NCBI RefSeq assembly: GCF_013170705.1
Contig: NZ_CP033334.1
Coordinates: forward strand, 4,937,501-5,001,500
DNA length: 64,000 nucleotides
DNA from: Mesorhizobium loti
GTDB lineage: Bacteria > Pseudomonadota > Alphaproteobacteria > Rhizobiales > Rhizobiaceae
Reading direction: 5' to 3'
The notes beneath the pieces are model-generated. The model made no database searches and was not told the DNA's origin. It saw nothing but the letters and a program-made list of their open reading frames with translations. Shown in pieces: positions 29,440 to 38,705 of the stretch (its first letter is position 1; each line of letters opens with the position of its first letter). A program made the position numbers and the translations under genes.

Positions 29440-30678
29440 TCAGTCTGTGCTCCCCGGCTGTATCGACAGAAATCCGGTCGCCGCCGCAATCAGCGTGGCC
29501 GCACCAATCTTCAAGGCGGCCTCGTCGACGCGAAATTTGGGATGGTGAAGCGGAAAGACCGAGCCAACCTGCTCATTACGGATTCCGAGCCGGAAATAGA
29601 CCGATGGGCGCTTCTCGCTGTAGTAGCCAAAATCGTCGGCAATGGCCCATCCGGGCGTGTTGAGGACATTGTCGGCGCCGATGCAGGCCTTGCCGCTGGC
29701 GACAACCAGTTCGGCCATCTCGGCGTCGTTGACGACCCCAGGTTCGCCCTTGTGTATGGCGAGTTCCACACTGGCGCCGTGGCTCGCTGCCGTGCTCTCG
29801 AGGATTTCGCGAACACGCCGCCAAGCCCGCTCGCGGGTTGCATCGCTGCCACTGCGGATGGTCCCTTTCAAGGTGACCTTGCCGGCGATAACATTGTAAG
29901 CGCTGCCGCCGTTGATACCGGTGACTGAAATGACCAGCGGATCGTAGGGATCAATCTCGCGCGAGACGATCTTCTGCAACTCGCTCACCATGGAGCAGGC
30001 CACGGCGATCGCATCGATGCCCTCATAGGGCTTTGCCGCATGGGCCGCCTCGCCGATGACGACGGCATCGAACGTATCGCACGCCAGCGTGTAGGGACCA
30101 GAGCGCACCGCGATCTTGCCGGATGGCGTATACGGATCGACGTGAAGGCAGATCGCGGCGTCGATATCGTCGAGCAGCCCCTCCTCCACCACACGTTTGC
30201 CGCCCGAGGGCGAGTCCTCCTCGGCCGGTTGAAAGATGAGACGCACGGTGCCGCCAAAATCGGCCCTTGATTGATGGAGGTGCGCGGCAACCGCGAAGCC
30301 CATCGATGCGTGGGCGTCGTGGCCGCACGCATGCATCACGCCGGGATTTGTCGAGGCGTAGTCGACGCCGGACTCTTCTTCGATCGGCAAGGCATCGATA
30401 TCGGCGCGAATGGCAATCTTTCGATTTGACGGTTTGCCGGTGCCGACAATATCGACGGCCAGGCCAAAGCCCGCGACATCACGAATATCGGTTATTCCCT
30501 CGCCGGCCAGCTTTTGCCTGAGATAACGCTGCGTGTCGGCCTCGCGGTTCGACAGCTCGGGATTGCGGTGCAGATGGCGCCGTATTTCGATCATGCGGTC
30601 GAGAAGCCCGGCGTCGATGTCGACCGCGCCGGGACCGGCGACATCGCCTGCCATGGCCGAACCCTCAGGATTTGACAT
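29440..30678 (-). CDS. doeB2: M20 amidohydrolase, probable N-acetyl-diaminobutyrate deacetylase (DoeB2-like)
   Basis: A 412-residue M20D metallohydrolase. The metal site shows HACGHDAHASMG and QPAEEDSPSGGKRVVEEG, and the dimerisation domain and the late ANDFGYYSEKRPSVYFRLG-like segment follow the family. The gene overlaps by 14 bases an upstream M24 gene that looks like ectoine hydrolase. In ectoine breakdown an M20 enzyme (DoeB2) removes the acetyl group from the product of DoeA, so this function is inferred from pairing. A general N-acyl amino acid hydrolase is the alternative. Confidence 0.7.
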   Translation of the reverse strand: MSNPEGSAMAGDVAGPGAVDIDAGLLDRMIEIRRHLHRNPELSNREADTQRYLRQKLAGEGITDIRDVAGFGLAVDIVGTGKPSNRKIAIRADIDALPIEEESGVDYASTNPGVMHACGHDAHASMGFAVAAHLHQSRADFGGTVRLIFQPAEEDSPSGGKRVVEEGLLDDIDAAICLHVDPYTPSGKIAVRSGPYTLACDTFDAVVIGEAAHAAKPYEGIDAIAVACSMVSELQKIVSREIDPYDPLVISVTGINGGSAYNVIAGKVTLKGTIRSGSDATRERAWRRVREILESTAASHGASVELAIHKGEPGVVNDAEMAELVVASGKACIGADNVLNTPGWAIADDFGYYSEKRPSVYFRLGIRNEQVGSVFPLHHPKFRVDEAALKIGAATLIAAATGFLSIQPGSTD

Positions 30679-31843
30679 GGATCTCTCGCGGGAACTTCGT
30701 CAGGGTCTCATGGCCGGTTTCAGTCACCAGGATGGTCTCGGAGACCTCGATGCCCCAGCCATCCATCCACATTCCGAGGATGGAATGAAGGACGTTGCCG
30801 GGTTGAAGTACCGTCTTGTCGCCGGGCCTGAGGCTGATCGTGTGCTCGCCCCAATCCGGCGGATAGGCAACGCCGATGGAATAGCCGATGCGCGATTCCT
30901 TCTTCAATCCGTAGCGCTGGATGACCTTGCGCCACGCACCCTCGACCGCTTCGGCCGATGTACCCGGCCTGACCGCATCGAGAACCGCATCCATGCCCTC
31001 GATCACCGCCTTCGCCGTGTCCGAGACACGCGCCGGCGTCTTGCCCAGTTGCATCGTTCTTGCCAACCCGGCCGCATAGCGGCGGCAGACACCGGCCAGC
31101 TCCAGCGCAATCGTCTCGTTGTCTCCAAACCGCCTGTCGCTCCACATGATGTGCGGGGCCGAGGCATTCTCGCCGCCGAGGATTGTCGGCGGAAGAGCGG
31201 TGATGTCGCCCGCGAAATCCCGGCTGCCGGCGATCTGCGCGGCCTGGATGGCAGCAATGGCATCGCATTCGCGCACGCCAGGAGCGATCACCTCGAAGGC
31301 CCGCGTCACGGCCGCCTCGGCCAGGATCGATGCCTTGCGCAGATAGGCGATCTCGGGTGCCGATTTGACCGCGCGGATCCAGTTCACCAGAAGGTCTGCA
31401 TCGTGCCATTTGGCGTTGGCAAGGCCGGCGACGAGCCTGGCATGTGCCTTTGGCGAGAAATAATAGGCTTCGAGCTCGATGCCGATATGTCTGGCACCCC
31501 ATCCCCTGGCGGCGATCCAGTTCGCGATCCAGTCCATGGGGTGGCGATCGGCCCGCTGAACATGATCTTCCGGGAAGCCAACCACGTTCTCGGGCTTCAT
31601 CCATGCCGTCAGAAGACCACCAGCCGCATCCATGGCGCGCCCGATCCAGACCGGCTCGACCTCTTCCAAGGGAACCAGCACCACCTGCGGCGTGTAGAAT
31701 GACCAGCCATCGTAGCCGGTGATGTAATGCTGGCTGGCAACGTCGTTGACGACAAGTAGCTCGAGACCGCGCCTCGCCATCTCGGCGCGGATCTTGCGAA
31801 GCCGCTGCTGGTATTCGTCGCGGGCAAACGGCAGTTCGATCAT
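30665..31843 (-). CDS. doeA: M24 family hydrolase, probable ectoine hydrolase (DoeA/EutD)
   Basis: A 392-residue pita-bread-fold protein. The segments ITGYDGWSFYTPQVVLVP, VWIGRAMDAAGG, RHPMDWIANWI, GVAYPPDWGEHTISLRPGD and MDGWGIEVSETILVTE match what I recall of DoeA/EutD rather than ordinary Xaa-Pro peptidases. The usual M24 metal ligands are partly replaced, as in non-peptidase members. It would open the ectoine ring to N-acetyl-diaminobutyrate. No ectoine transporter or further doe genes are nearby. Confidence 0.7.
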   Translation of the reverse strand: MIELPFARDEYQQRLRKIRAEMARRGLELLVVNDVASQHYITGYDGWSFYTPQVVLVPLEEVEPVWIGRAMDAAGGLLTAWMKPENVVGFPEDHVQRADRHPMDWIANWIAARGWGARHIGIELEAYYFSPKAHARLVAGLANAKWHDADLLVNWIRAVKSAPEIAYLRKASILAEAAVTRAFEVIAPGVRECDAIAAIQAAQIAGSRDFAGDITALPPTILGGENASAPHIMWSDRRFGDNETIALELAGVCRRYAAGLARTMQLGKTPARVSDTAKAVIEGMDAVLDAVRPGTSAEAVEGAWRKVIQRYGLKKESRIGYSIGVAYPPDWGEHTISLRPGDKTVLQPGNVLHSILGMWMDGWGIEVSETILVTETGHETLTKFPREIHVKS

Positions 31844-32061
31844 CTCTACTCCATGCTCTGTTCAACGGGTTGCGAGGCTTGCCCACCATTGAAGCGTTTT
31901 CCCATGACGGCAATCGGCCAAGGGCGACAGGTGAACAGGTCCTAGGCCGGGTATGCCTACGCCCCATCGGGCGCTTGGGATGCCGCTTCGATTTATTTTT
32001 GAATTCCATTTGACTGAAAAAATCTTTGGTGCGAACCTTGCGTCAACCGAGGGCGCAAGGC

Positions 32062-33228
32062 ATGGCATTGCGGGGGACCAATCAGGAGTTCGGGCGGCCG
32101 TACAACCGGCGCATCGTGCTTGAGTCCATCCGCCTTCATGGACCGATCGCCCGTGGCGAGATCGCCAACCGCGTCGGGCTTACCGTCCAAACGGTCTCGA
32201 CCATCGTTCGTGAATTGGAAGAACAGGGCTACATCCTCTCGGTGCGCGAAGAGCCGAAGGGGCGCGGCCTGCCTCCTGCGACGCTGCGGATCAATCCCGA
32301 GGGCGGCTATGCAGTCGGCATCCACATCACCCCGCTGGGCATCAATGCCGCCTTGATCAATCTGAGTGGCGACGTGATCGAGAGCACCTATCGCGAAGCC
32401 CCGAACGCGACGCCGGACCATGCCTTCGACCTGATCGGCGCGATGGCGATCGAATTGACCAGGTTGCGGGCTGGAGGACGGGTGCTTGGAGTCGGCCTGG
32501 CCCTGCCCGGACCATTCGGCGTCGAATCCATGAGTTTTGTCGGCCCGACCACCATGAGCGGCTGGAAGGATGTGGCGCTGCGCGAGCGGCTGGCGGCCTC
32601 GACAGGGCTGCCGGCCTTCTTCGAAACCGACATGGCTGCGGCGGCCATGGGCGAGCGGCTCTACGGCCTCGGCGCTCAATTCTCTGAATATTACTATCTC
32701 TATTTCGGCGTCGGCCTAGGCGGCGTCATGGTTCATGACGGCAGCCCGCTGCGTGGCGCCTGGGGAAATGCCGGCGAGGTCGGGCACATCCCTGTCGTTC
32801 CCGGGGGCGAGGCCTGTCCTTGCGGCAACCGGGGTTGTCTCGAAAGATACCTCTCGCTCGAGGCGCTCCGACGCTGGAACGGCAGCGAGGCCGATTGGGT
32901 CGCGGAAGTCGCACCGATCTTTCACAATGCCATTGCCGTCATCGAGAATCTCTTCGACCCCGAAACGGTCATCCTCGGTGGGCTGGCATCCACCGACCTG
33001 CTCGAACGGCTGGCTGGCTCGACCGAAGGTCTCCACAACTCCGTTTCCGCGCGCGAGGACCGCACGACGCCCCGGGTCATGGTCGCACGGGGCGGCCAGC
33101 ATTCGGTATTGCGCGGTGCCGCCGCCCTGGCGGTTTCCGGAGTGCTGTCGCCCCGCTTCGGCCAGATGTTCACGGCCGAGCGCGAACGCGGCCGCGATCT
33201 CCTCGCGCCCAAGGAGATTGCCGCATGA
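32062..33228 (+). CDS. ROK-family transcriptional regulator
   Basis: A protein of about 388 residues with an N-terminal winged helix-turn-helix (NRRIVLESIRLHGPIARGEIANRVGLTVQTVSTIVRELEE) and a ROK sugar-kinase-like domain. The latter includes the zinc motif CPCGNRGCLE. It heads an operon with a sugar ABC transporter, overlapping the ATPase gene by 4 bases, so it probably senses the transported sugar or a derivative. A GAGG 9-12 bases upstream supports the ATG at 32062; a GTG at 32026 is possible. The 218-base gap to the divergent doeA gene should contain both promoters. Confidence 0.88.
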   Translation: MALRGTNQEFGRPYNRRIVLESIRLHGPIARGEIANRVGLTVQTVSTIVRELEEQGYILSVREEPKGRGLPPATLRINPEGGYAVGIHITPLGINAALINLSGDVIESTYREAPNATPDHAFDLIGAMAIELTRLRAGGRVLGVGLALPGPFGVESMSFVGPTTMSGWKDVALRERLAASTGLPAFFETDMAAAAMGERLYGLGAQFSEYYYLYFGVGLGGVMVHDGSPLRGAWGNAGEVGHIPVVPGGEACPCGNRGCLERYLSLEALRRWNGSEADWVAEVAPIFHNAIAVIENLFDPETVILGGLASTDLLERLAGSTEGLHNSVSAREDRTTPRVMVARGGQHSVLRGAAALAVSGVLSPRFGQMFTAERERGRDLLAPKEIAA

Positions 33229-33989
33229 GCGAACCGCTGCTGGTACTCGACAACGTCACCAAGAATTACGGCGCGATCGAAGCGCTCAAGGGAATCAGTT
33301 TCTCCATCGGCAAGGGTGAGGTCGTCGCGCTGCTCGGCGATAACGGCGCCGGCAAGTCGACGCTGGTCAAGATCATCGCCGGCGGGCTGGAGCCGACCTC
33401 CGGCCGCATGCTGTTCGAGGGCAAGGAGTTTCTTGCCAGGTCGCCGGCCGAGGCGAAGGCGGCGGGCATTGAAACCGTCTACCAGGACCTGTCGCTGTGC
33501 ACCAATGTCGATGTGGTGGCGAATTTCTTCATGGGCCGCGAGATCACCAGGAAAGTCCTGGGCATTCCCGTGCTCGACGAGCGCGCCATGGAGGCCGTCG
33601 TCGCGAAGGCGCTGGCCAGCGCCGGCACCCGCATTCCATCACTGCGCACCAATGTCGAGCACCTCTCGGGCGGCCAGCGGCAAGCCATCGAACTCAACCG
33701 GTTCGTGCATTGGGGCGGCAAGCTGGTGCTTCTCGACGAGCCGTTCGCCGCCCTTGGCGTCGAGCAGACGCGGCGCGGCCTCGACATGATCCGCCAGGTG
33801 GCGAGCCAGGGCATCGGCGTCGTCATCATCACCCACATCATGCAGCAGGCTTTTCAGGTCGCCGACCGAATCGTGGTGATCCGGCAAGGTGTCGTGGCCG
33901 GCGATGTCGCCAGAAACAAAACAAGTCCCGATGCGGTGATCAACATGATCACCGGCGAGACGCTTGCCGGTGCCGGACCGGCTGGCTGA
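33225..33989 (+). CDS. Sugar ABC transporter ATP-binding protein (CUT2-like, single domain)
   Basis: A 254-residue ABC ATPase: Walker [11 protein letters not shown] near residue 38, signature [11 protein letters not shown], Walker [13 protein letters not shown], switch histidine in [10 protein letters not shown]. Many CUT2 ATPases (RbsA type) are double-domain; this one is a single domain, so two copies would form the dimer. It is coupled to the ROK gene upstream and the binding protein downstream. Confidence 0.93.
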   Translation: MSEPLLVLDNVTKNYGAIEALKGISFSIGKGEVVALLGDNGAGKSTLVKIIAGGLEPTSGRMLFEGKEFLARSPAEAKAAGIETVYQDLSLCTNVDVVANFFMGREITRKVLGIPVLDERAMEAVVAKALASAGTRIPSLRTNVEHLSGGQRQAIELNRFVHWGGKLVLLDEPFAALGVEQTRRGLDMIRQVASQGIGVVIITHIMQQAFQVADRIVVIRQGVVAGDVARNKTSPDAVINMITGETLAGAGPAG

Positions 33990-34029
33990 GGGACAAAAAG
34001 AGGGGTCCGGCTCAACAGGAGCGAACGAC

Positions 34030-35070
34030 ATGAAGCGAATACTTCTTGCTGTCTTCGGTATCCTGGCACTGGCCTTTGCCACGCTCACGCCGGCATTCGC
34101 CCAGTCCAAGGGGACCGTCTACTATATGGTGCCGACATTGCTGGACGAGTTCCAGACCGGCTCGGTGACCGCGCTGGAACTGTTCCTGAAACAGGTCGGC
34201 TACGAGATAAAGACGCTGAACGCCGACAACAAGACGGACGCCCAGCAATCGCAGATGAACGACGTCATCGCGCTGAAGCCAAAGGCGATCATCCTGGCGG
34301 CGGTCGATTTCAACGCGTTGAAGCCGTCCATCGAGGCCGCACGCGCGGCCGGCATCCCGGTGGTCGAGTTCGACCGCCAGATCACGTCGACGCCTTCCGA
34401 CTTCACCTCGGTGGCGGGTACCGTCGAGATCGGCCATATCGCCGCCGACCAGGCGGAGAAGCTGCTGAAGGCGAAGAACGGTTCGGTGAAGGGCAAGGTG
34501 CTGCAGGTGCTCGGCGATCCCGGCGATCCCTACACGCTCGACATCCAGAAGGGTTTCGAGGAGAAGATGAAGGCGTTCCCGGACGTCAAGATCATCTCGC
34601 TGCCGGCCATGCAATGGGAAGCCAGCAACGCCGGCACCATCGTCGCCGACCAGATGCTGGCCAACCCCGACATCGACCTGATCTTCAGCCATGCCGCGCA
34701 TCTCTCGGTCGCCGCCGTCGCCTCGCTCGAGGCCGCCGGCAAAAAGCCGGGCGACGTCATGCTGATGAGCTCGAATGGCGCGCCGGTCGGCCTCGACCTG
34801 ATCCGCAAGGGTTGGCTCAACGTCGAAGTCGAGCAGCCGCTCTACGCGCAGGCCGCGGCCGTCGCCATGTTCATGGACAAGGTCGCCAACAAGCAGGAGA
34901 TCAAGCCCGGCGACTATGACGTGCTGGGCCTGAAATCGACCGTGACCAAGGAAGCGTGGGGGCCGAACATCAAGATCCCGGGTGCCGCCATCACCAAGGA
35001 AAACGTCGACAATCCGGCCTTCTGGGGCAACCAGAAGGCGCCGACGGATACCGTCAAACCGGTCGAATAG
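34030..35070 (+). CDS. Periplasmic sugar-binding protein of ABC transporter
   Basis: A type I periplasmic binding protein of 346 residues with a clear signal peptide (about 1-24, cleavage after PAFA). Domain segments include [36 protein letters not shown] and [14 protein letters not shown], as in ribose/xylose-type binders. An AGGAG stands 9 bases before the ATG. Ligand not identifiable; the operon's SDR suggests a sugar or polyol. Confidence 0.92.
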   Translation: MKRILLAVFGILALAFATLTPAFAQSKGTVYYMVPTLLDEFQTGSVTALELFLKQVGYEIKTLNADNKTDAQQSQMNDVIALKPKAIILAAVDFNALKPSIEAARAAGIPVVEFDRQITSTPSDFTSVAGTVEIGHIAADQAEKLLKAKNGSVKGKVLQVLGDPGDPYTLDIQKGFEEKMKAFPDVKIISLPAMQWEASNAGTIVADQMLANPDIDLIFSHAAHLSVAAVASLEAAGKKPGDVMLMSSNGAPVGLDLIRKGWLNVEVEQPLYAQAAAVAMFMDKVANKQEIKPGDYDVLGLKSTVTKEAWGPNIKIPGAAITKENVDNPAFWGNQKAPTDTVKPVE

Positions 35071-35086
35071 GCCGACCGCATAAGGT

Positions 35087-35111
35087 GCTCCGGACCAAGC
35101 TGGTCCGGAGC
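35087..35111 (+). promoter_or_regulatory. Intra-operon hairpin between binding-protein and permease genes
   Basis: GCTCCGGACCA pairs perfectly with TGGTCCGGAGC around a 3-base loop. No T run follows, so it is unlikely to stop all transcription. Such hairpins downstream of binding-protein genes often protect the upstream mRNA and lower permease expression. Confidence 0.7.
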
Positions 35112-35170
35112 CGCTTCTCCGCAACATCAATCCGCGCAAGATCCTCGCCGAAATCGAGTTTTCGGGGTTC

Positions 35171-36187
35171 ATGCGCCAGCCGGATCAGCTCATGAACCCC
35201 CGCACCCGCCAAGCCCTGGAGTTCGTCCTCGACAACCTTGTCTGGTTCATGCTGGTCTTCGTGCTGGTGGTCTTCTCCATCTTCATCCCGAACTATTTCC
35301 AACTCGGCATCTTCGCCAACATCATCGAGGCCTCGAGCGTGCTCGGCGTCATGTCGATCGGCCTGGCGCTGGTCATCATCGCCGGGCACATGGACCTTTC
35401 GGTCGAATCCGTCGCGGCGCTCAGCGCCATGGCGGTGGGCATCCTGTTCTGCTCGTCGGGCATCGGCCTTGGCATCCAATTGCACCCGGAATGGCTGATG
35501 GTCCCTGTGTCGCTGCTGCTGGCCCTGGCCGTCGGCGGTCTCATCGGCGCCTTCAACGGGTTTCTGGTGGTCAAGGTCAAGATGAGCGCCTTCATCATCA
35601 CGCTGGCGTCCTACATCTGGGTGCGCGGCCTGGTGCTGGTCATTTCGGGCGGCCGCTCGGCTCAGGATCTGGCACCCGCCATCCGCTGGTTCGGCATCCA
35701 GCGGCTGATCGGCCTGCCGCTGACGGCCTGGATCGCCATCGCCTGTTTCGTCGTCTTCTCGCTGATCATGGCCAAGACGCCGTTCGGCCGGCACCTCGTG
35801 ATGATCGGCGGCAACGAGACGGCGACCTTCCGCGCCGGCATCCGGGTGAACCGCAACCTCATCATCGCCTTCGTGCTTGCCGGCGCCATCGCCGGCCTTG
35901 CCGGCTGGCTGCTGGCGATCCGCACCTCCGGCGCCACGGCAAACCTCGGCGTCGGGCTGCTGTTCAACGCCTTTGCCGCGGTCGTCATCGGCGGCGTCAG
36001 CCTGAAAGGCGGCGTCGGCACCCTGCCCGGCGTCTATGCCGGCGTGCTCCTGCTCTCGGCCATCAACACGGCGATCAACCTGATGGGACTGCCGGCCAAC
36101 TTCACCCAGGTCATCCATGGCCTCCTGGTGCTGGCCGCGGTGCTGCTCGACGCATTCAAGCAAACCATTCGCCAAAGACTCGCATGA
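35171..36187 (+). CDS. Sugar ABC transporter permease (RbsC family)
   Basis: A 338-residue inner-membrane protein with about nine hydrophobic helices and the BPD_transp_2 signature: SIGLALVIIAGHMDLSVESVAALSAM and the GVSLKGGVGTLPGVYAGVLLL segment near the end. It forms the channel for the ATPase and binding protein upstream. An internal ATG 7 codons in (MNPRTRQ) is a plausible true start. Confidence 0.92.
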   Translation: MRQPDQLMNPRTRQALEFVLDNLVWFMLVFVLVVFSIFIPNYFQLGIFANIIEASSVLGVMSIGLALVIIAGHMDLSVESVAALSAMAVGILFCSSGIGLGIQLHPEWLMVPVSLLLALAVGGLIGAFNGFLVVKVKMSAFIITLASYIWVRGLVLVISGGRSAQDLAPAIRWFGIQRLIGLPLTAWIAIACFVVFSLIMAKTPFGRHLVMIGGNETATFRAGIRVNRNLIIAFVLAGAIAGLAGWLLAIRTSGATANLGVGLLFNAFAAVVIGGVSLKGGVGTLPGVYAGVLLLSAINTAINLMGLPANFTQVIHGLLVLAAVLLDAFKQTIRQRLA

Positions 36188-36200
36188 CAGGACGGCTCGC

Positions 36201-36971
36201 ATGACCGGAAGACTGAAGGACAAGGTGGCGCTGATCGTCGGCAGCGCGCGCGGCATCGGCAAGGGAATCGCGCTGCGCTTCGCCGAGGAAGGCGCAAGTC
36301 TGGTACTGGCCGACACCGAGACCGAGGCCGGGCAAGCGACAGGCGACGAACTGGGCGTCCCCTTCATCCGCACCGACATCTCGCAAATGGCCGACGCTGA
36401 GGCCGCGGTGGCACTGGCGCTGAAGCATCACGGCCGCCTCGACATCATCGTGCAGAATGCCGGTATCTATCCCTGGCAGCTGATCGAAAACACCAGCGCC
36501 GACGACTGGGACCGCGTGATGGCCGTCAATCTGCGCGGCACGTTCAATGCCAGCCGCGCCGCACTGGTGCCAATGAGGGCGCAGCGCTCCGGGCGCATGC
36601 TCTACACCTCCTCCATCACCGGCCCGCACGTGACCAGTCCCGGCCATGGCCATTATTCGGCCAGCAAGGCCGGCATCAACGGCTTCATCCGGGCGGCGGC
36701 GCTGGAATTCTCCGGCTACGGCATCACCGTCAACGGCGTCGAGCCCGGCAACATCCTCACGGAGGCCATCCAGCAGCATCGCGGCGCCGCCTATGTCAAG
36801 AACATGGAGGATTCCATCCCGCTCGGCCGCCTCGGCAGTCCGCGCGACGTCGCCAATGCCTTCCTGTTCCTGGCCTCGGACGATGCCAGCTACATCACCG
36901 GCACGACCATCGTCGTCGACGGCGGGCAGTTACTGCCCGAAGGCAAGGATTTCCGGATGGCGCCGCCGTGA
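36201..36971 (+). CDS. Short-chain dehydrogenase/reductase
   Basis: A 256-residue classical SDR: cofactor motif GSARGIG (14-20), NAG at about 86-88, and catalytic Ser137/138, Y152 and K156 in HYSASKAG. Asp38 after beta-2 (VLADTE) favours NAD over NADP. Being last in the ABC operon, 13 bases after the permease, it probably oxidises the imported sugar or polyol. Confidence 0.92.
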   Translation: MTGRLKDKVALIVGSARGIGKGIALRFAEEGASLVLADTETEAGQATGDELGVPFIRTDISQMADAEAAVALALKHHGRLDIIVQNAGIYPWQLIENTSADDWDRVMAVNLRGTFNASRAALVPMRAQRSGRMLYTSSITGPHVTSPGHGHYSASKAGINGFIRAAALEFSGYGITVNGVEPGNILTEAIQQHRGAAYVKNMEDSIPLGRLGSPRDVANAFLFLASDDASYITGTTIVVDGGQLLPEGKDFRMAPP

Positions 36972-37036
36972 TTCCTTAACCCGCGAGGAAAAGTCGCCGC
37001 TCTTTCCGTCGCCGTTCCGCGGCTTCCTGCAAAGGC

Positions 37037-37714
37037 TTACCGAAACCAGTTGAACAGCTGTTCGAGCATTCCGGGCGGTTCCAGCGAGAACACGGCGCGA
37101 AATGTCGTCGGCCGATCGCTGGAAAATGCCGATGCAAGCGGTCGAGAATAGGATGCCGTGCGTCCGTCATCCGATATCGTGCCACTTGTCTCGATGATGC
37201 GCGGAGCCGTCACCGTCCATGCAATGTGCCTGCCTGACATCTTCGCCAATATGAGCGTCTGCAGCCCTTGCGCCATCGGATCGTCGGCATACTTGTCGGT
37301 TGGCTTGAGACTGGGGAAATTGACGACGAATTCGTAATTGTCCCCTACTCGATTGAGCTGCACGCCCTGCTTCTGGTCTCCTCCGATATTGGCGTTCGAA
37401 AGAGCCGCAACGAGATCGTCCGTCTTGCCGGAGAAAAACAGCGAGCAGACCTCATCGCTGCCCTCGGTTTTCTGCTCGGCGGTTCCGGTTATGCCCGGCG
37501 ACGACAACAGCTTGTCGGAACTGCACCATTTGCCGTTCGCGTTCTTGGCCATCGCCAACAGCGAGGCATCCACCGCTATCCGGATATTGGCCGTCGCGGT
37601 CCCATCGCGCCGGAATGCCAGATCCTGCTTCACGTCGAAGCAGCCCGCCACCAACAGACATCCGACCAGCGAGACGACGATGTTACGACGAACAGGGAAT
37701 ATCCAAAAACGCAT
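37037..37714 (-). CDS. Predicted lipoprotein of unknown function
   Basis: A 225-residue protein with a lipoprotein signal: positively charged MRFWIFPVRRN, a hydrophobic stretch, and lipobox LVAGC at about 21-25. The mature part is beta-rich, with cysteines in KWCSSDKL and DEVCSLFF that could pair. I do not recognise a characterised family. It is convergent with the SDR gene and ends 82 bases left of the prophage boundary. Confidence 0.75.
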   Translation of the reverse strand: MRFWIFPVRRNIVVSLVGCLLVAGCFDVKQDLAFRRDGTATANIRIAVDASLLAMAKNANGKWCSSDKLLSSPGITGTAEQKTEGSDEVCSLFFSGKTDDLVAALSNANIGGDQKQGVQLNRVGDNYEFVVNFPSLKPTDKYADDPMAQGLQTLILAKMSGRHIAWTVTAPRIIETSGTISDDGRTASYSRPLASAFSSDRPTTFRAVFSLEPPGMLEQLFNWFR

Positions 37715-37795
37715 CACATCTACGTTCAAATCTTGGCCCGGAGTCTCTTTTCGCGGCACCCTTCACAAAAAGCGGCCAGCCGATGATGCGAAATC

Positions 37796-37843
37796 TGGTG
37801 GGCGATGACGGACTCGAACCGCCGACATCTTCGGTGTAAACGA
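37796..37843 (-). tRNA. 3' fragment of tRNA-Val(UAC), prophage attachment site (attL)
   Basis: On the minus strand the sequence reads anticodon loop TTTACAC, stem CGAAG, variable region, T arm GGCGG-TTCGAGT-CCGTC, acceptor ATCGCCC, discriminator A and CCA. The anticodon is TAC. The 5' half is absent: to the right the sequence departs from the expected anticodon stem after three bases, and no acceptor complement GGGCGAT follows. The complete gene should lie at the far right end of the inserted element, where the phage supplies a 3' half. Confidence 0.85.
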
Positions 37844-37916
37844 GCGTTCAAACAGTCGAAACCTCGCATTTCCGGGCTTTTCCATGCCGTTTGTGCCCGG
37901 ATATTCCAATCGAAAC

Positions 37917-37956
37917 TGGGCGCTGGAGCGGGTTATCTGGGCGCTTTCTGGGCGCA
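37917..37956. repeat. Three direct TGGGCGCT/A repeats near attL
   Basis: TGGGCGCT at 37917, TGGGCGCT at 37938 and TGGGCGCA at 37949 lie 75-115 bases inside the element. Short direct repeats here are what integrase arm-type sites look like, but this is only positional inference. The rest of the 187 bases up to the first gene shows nothing else. Confidence 0.45.
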
Positions 37957-38030
37957 AGTGCGCCGGGGTTTCGCCTCTCTACATAGGGCGATTTCCGTCG
38001 TCAATTGCCATGGTTTGAATCTAAGCGAGC

Positions 38031-38408
38031 TTAGCTCGGCAAGTCCGCACCCACCACCCGGCGGGTATAGGCGACCTCGACAGCAGCCACAGCCTCGTCC
38101 TTGGATTCAACCCGTCCTCGCGCGCCGCCGTCGTAGCACGTCCAGAACCAAGTGCCCGCAGAGGGGCCGTGCTGCTCCTTCATGATGCGCCCGACACCTG
38201 TGTCCTGAAAGCTTCCGTCGAAGTCGAAATGCAACATCTTGCCGCCGATCACGGTCCGGCCCCAGGACAGCCGGACGCGGGCGCCCCTGGCAAGTACGAA
38301 GTTGAAGGCCTCGGGCTTGCTGTCGAAGGTCTCGATCGCGCGGTTATTGTCGACGACCTGCCAACCGCGCTGGTAGGCGAACCGAACCACGAGCCGTTCG
38401 CTACCCAC
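38031..38408 (-). CDS. Hypothetical protein
   Basis: A 125-residue soluble protein, GTG start, overlapping the stop of the upstream gene by 8 bases. It has beta-strand-like repeats (VRLSWGRTVIGGKMLHFDFDG) and a Trp/Phe-rich centre (GTWFWTCYDGGARGRVESKDEA). No family recognised. With the next gene it forms the leftmost two-gene operon of the prophage. Confidence 0.55.
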   Translation of the reverse strand: MGSERLVVRFAYQRGWQVVDNNRAIETFDSKPEAFNFVLARGARVRLSWGRTVIGGKMLHFDFDGSFQDTGVGRIMKEQHGPSAGTWFWTCYDGGARGRVESKDEAVAAVEVAYTRRVVGADLPS

Positions 38409-38694
38409 GAAAGCGCTCCGTGTACCATGTGATCTTGCCGTCGACCTTCATCGGCTTATGGATCATCAGGCGCTTGGGCAGGTGTTCGGGATGCACCTCG
38501 AGGAGCGTGATCTTGATCTCCGGCTTGCACCGGCTGCAGTCAAACTTCAGCTTCATTGGATCGACGCCGCCACCATAGACCATCATGAGGTCGGCAGAAC
38601 GGCAATAGCGGACGTTGCCGCAGCTGCATTCTGCTTTCACAAGCATGTTGTGCCGGGTCGCCTTACCCAGCGTGTCGATCGGATCGTGCGCCAT
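38401..38694 (-). CDS. Small zinc-ribbon-like hypothetical protein
   Basis: A 97-residue protein with CSCGNVRYC and, about 28 residues later, CSRCKP: a likely four-cysteine zinc ribbon. The remainder is basic. It may bind DNA or RNA; the role is unknown. It is divergent from the SOS-boxed operon, and a palindrome (AGGAACATATTCCT) lies just upstream of its start. Confidence 0.65.
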   Translation of the reverse strand: MAHDPIDTLGKATRHNMLVKAECSCGNVRYCRSADLMMVYGGGVDPMKLKFDCSRCKPEIKITLLEVHPEHLPKRLMIHKPMKVDGKITWYTERFRG

Positions 38695-38705
38695 ACCTTA
38701 GAAAG

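Noticed and set aside
37615..38185. Plus-strand frames across the tRNA remnant, including one containing GDDGLEPPTSSV
   Set aside because: That peptide is the well-known false translation of the antisense of a tRNA 3' end.
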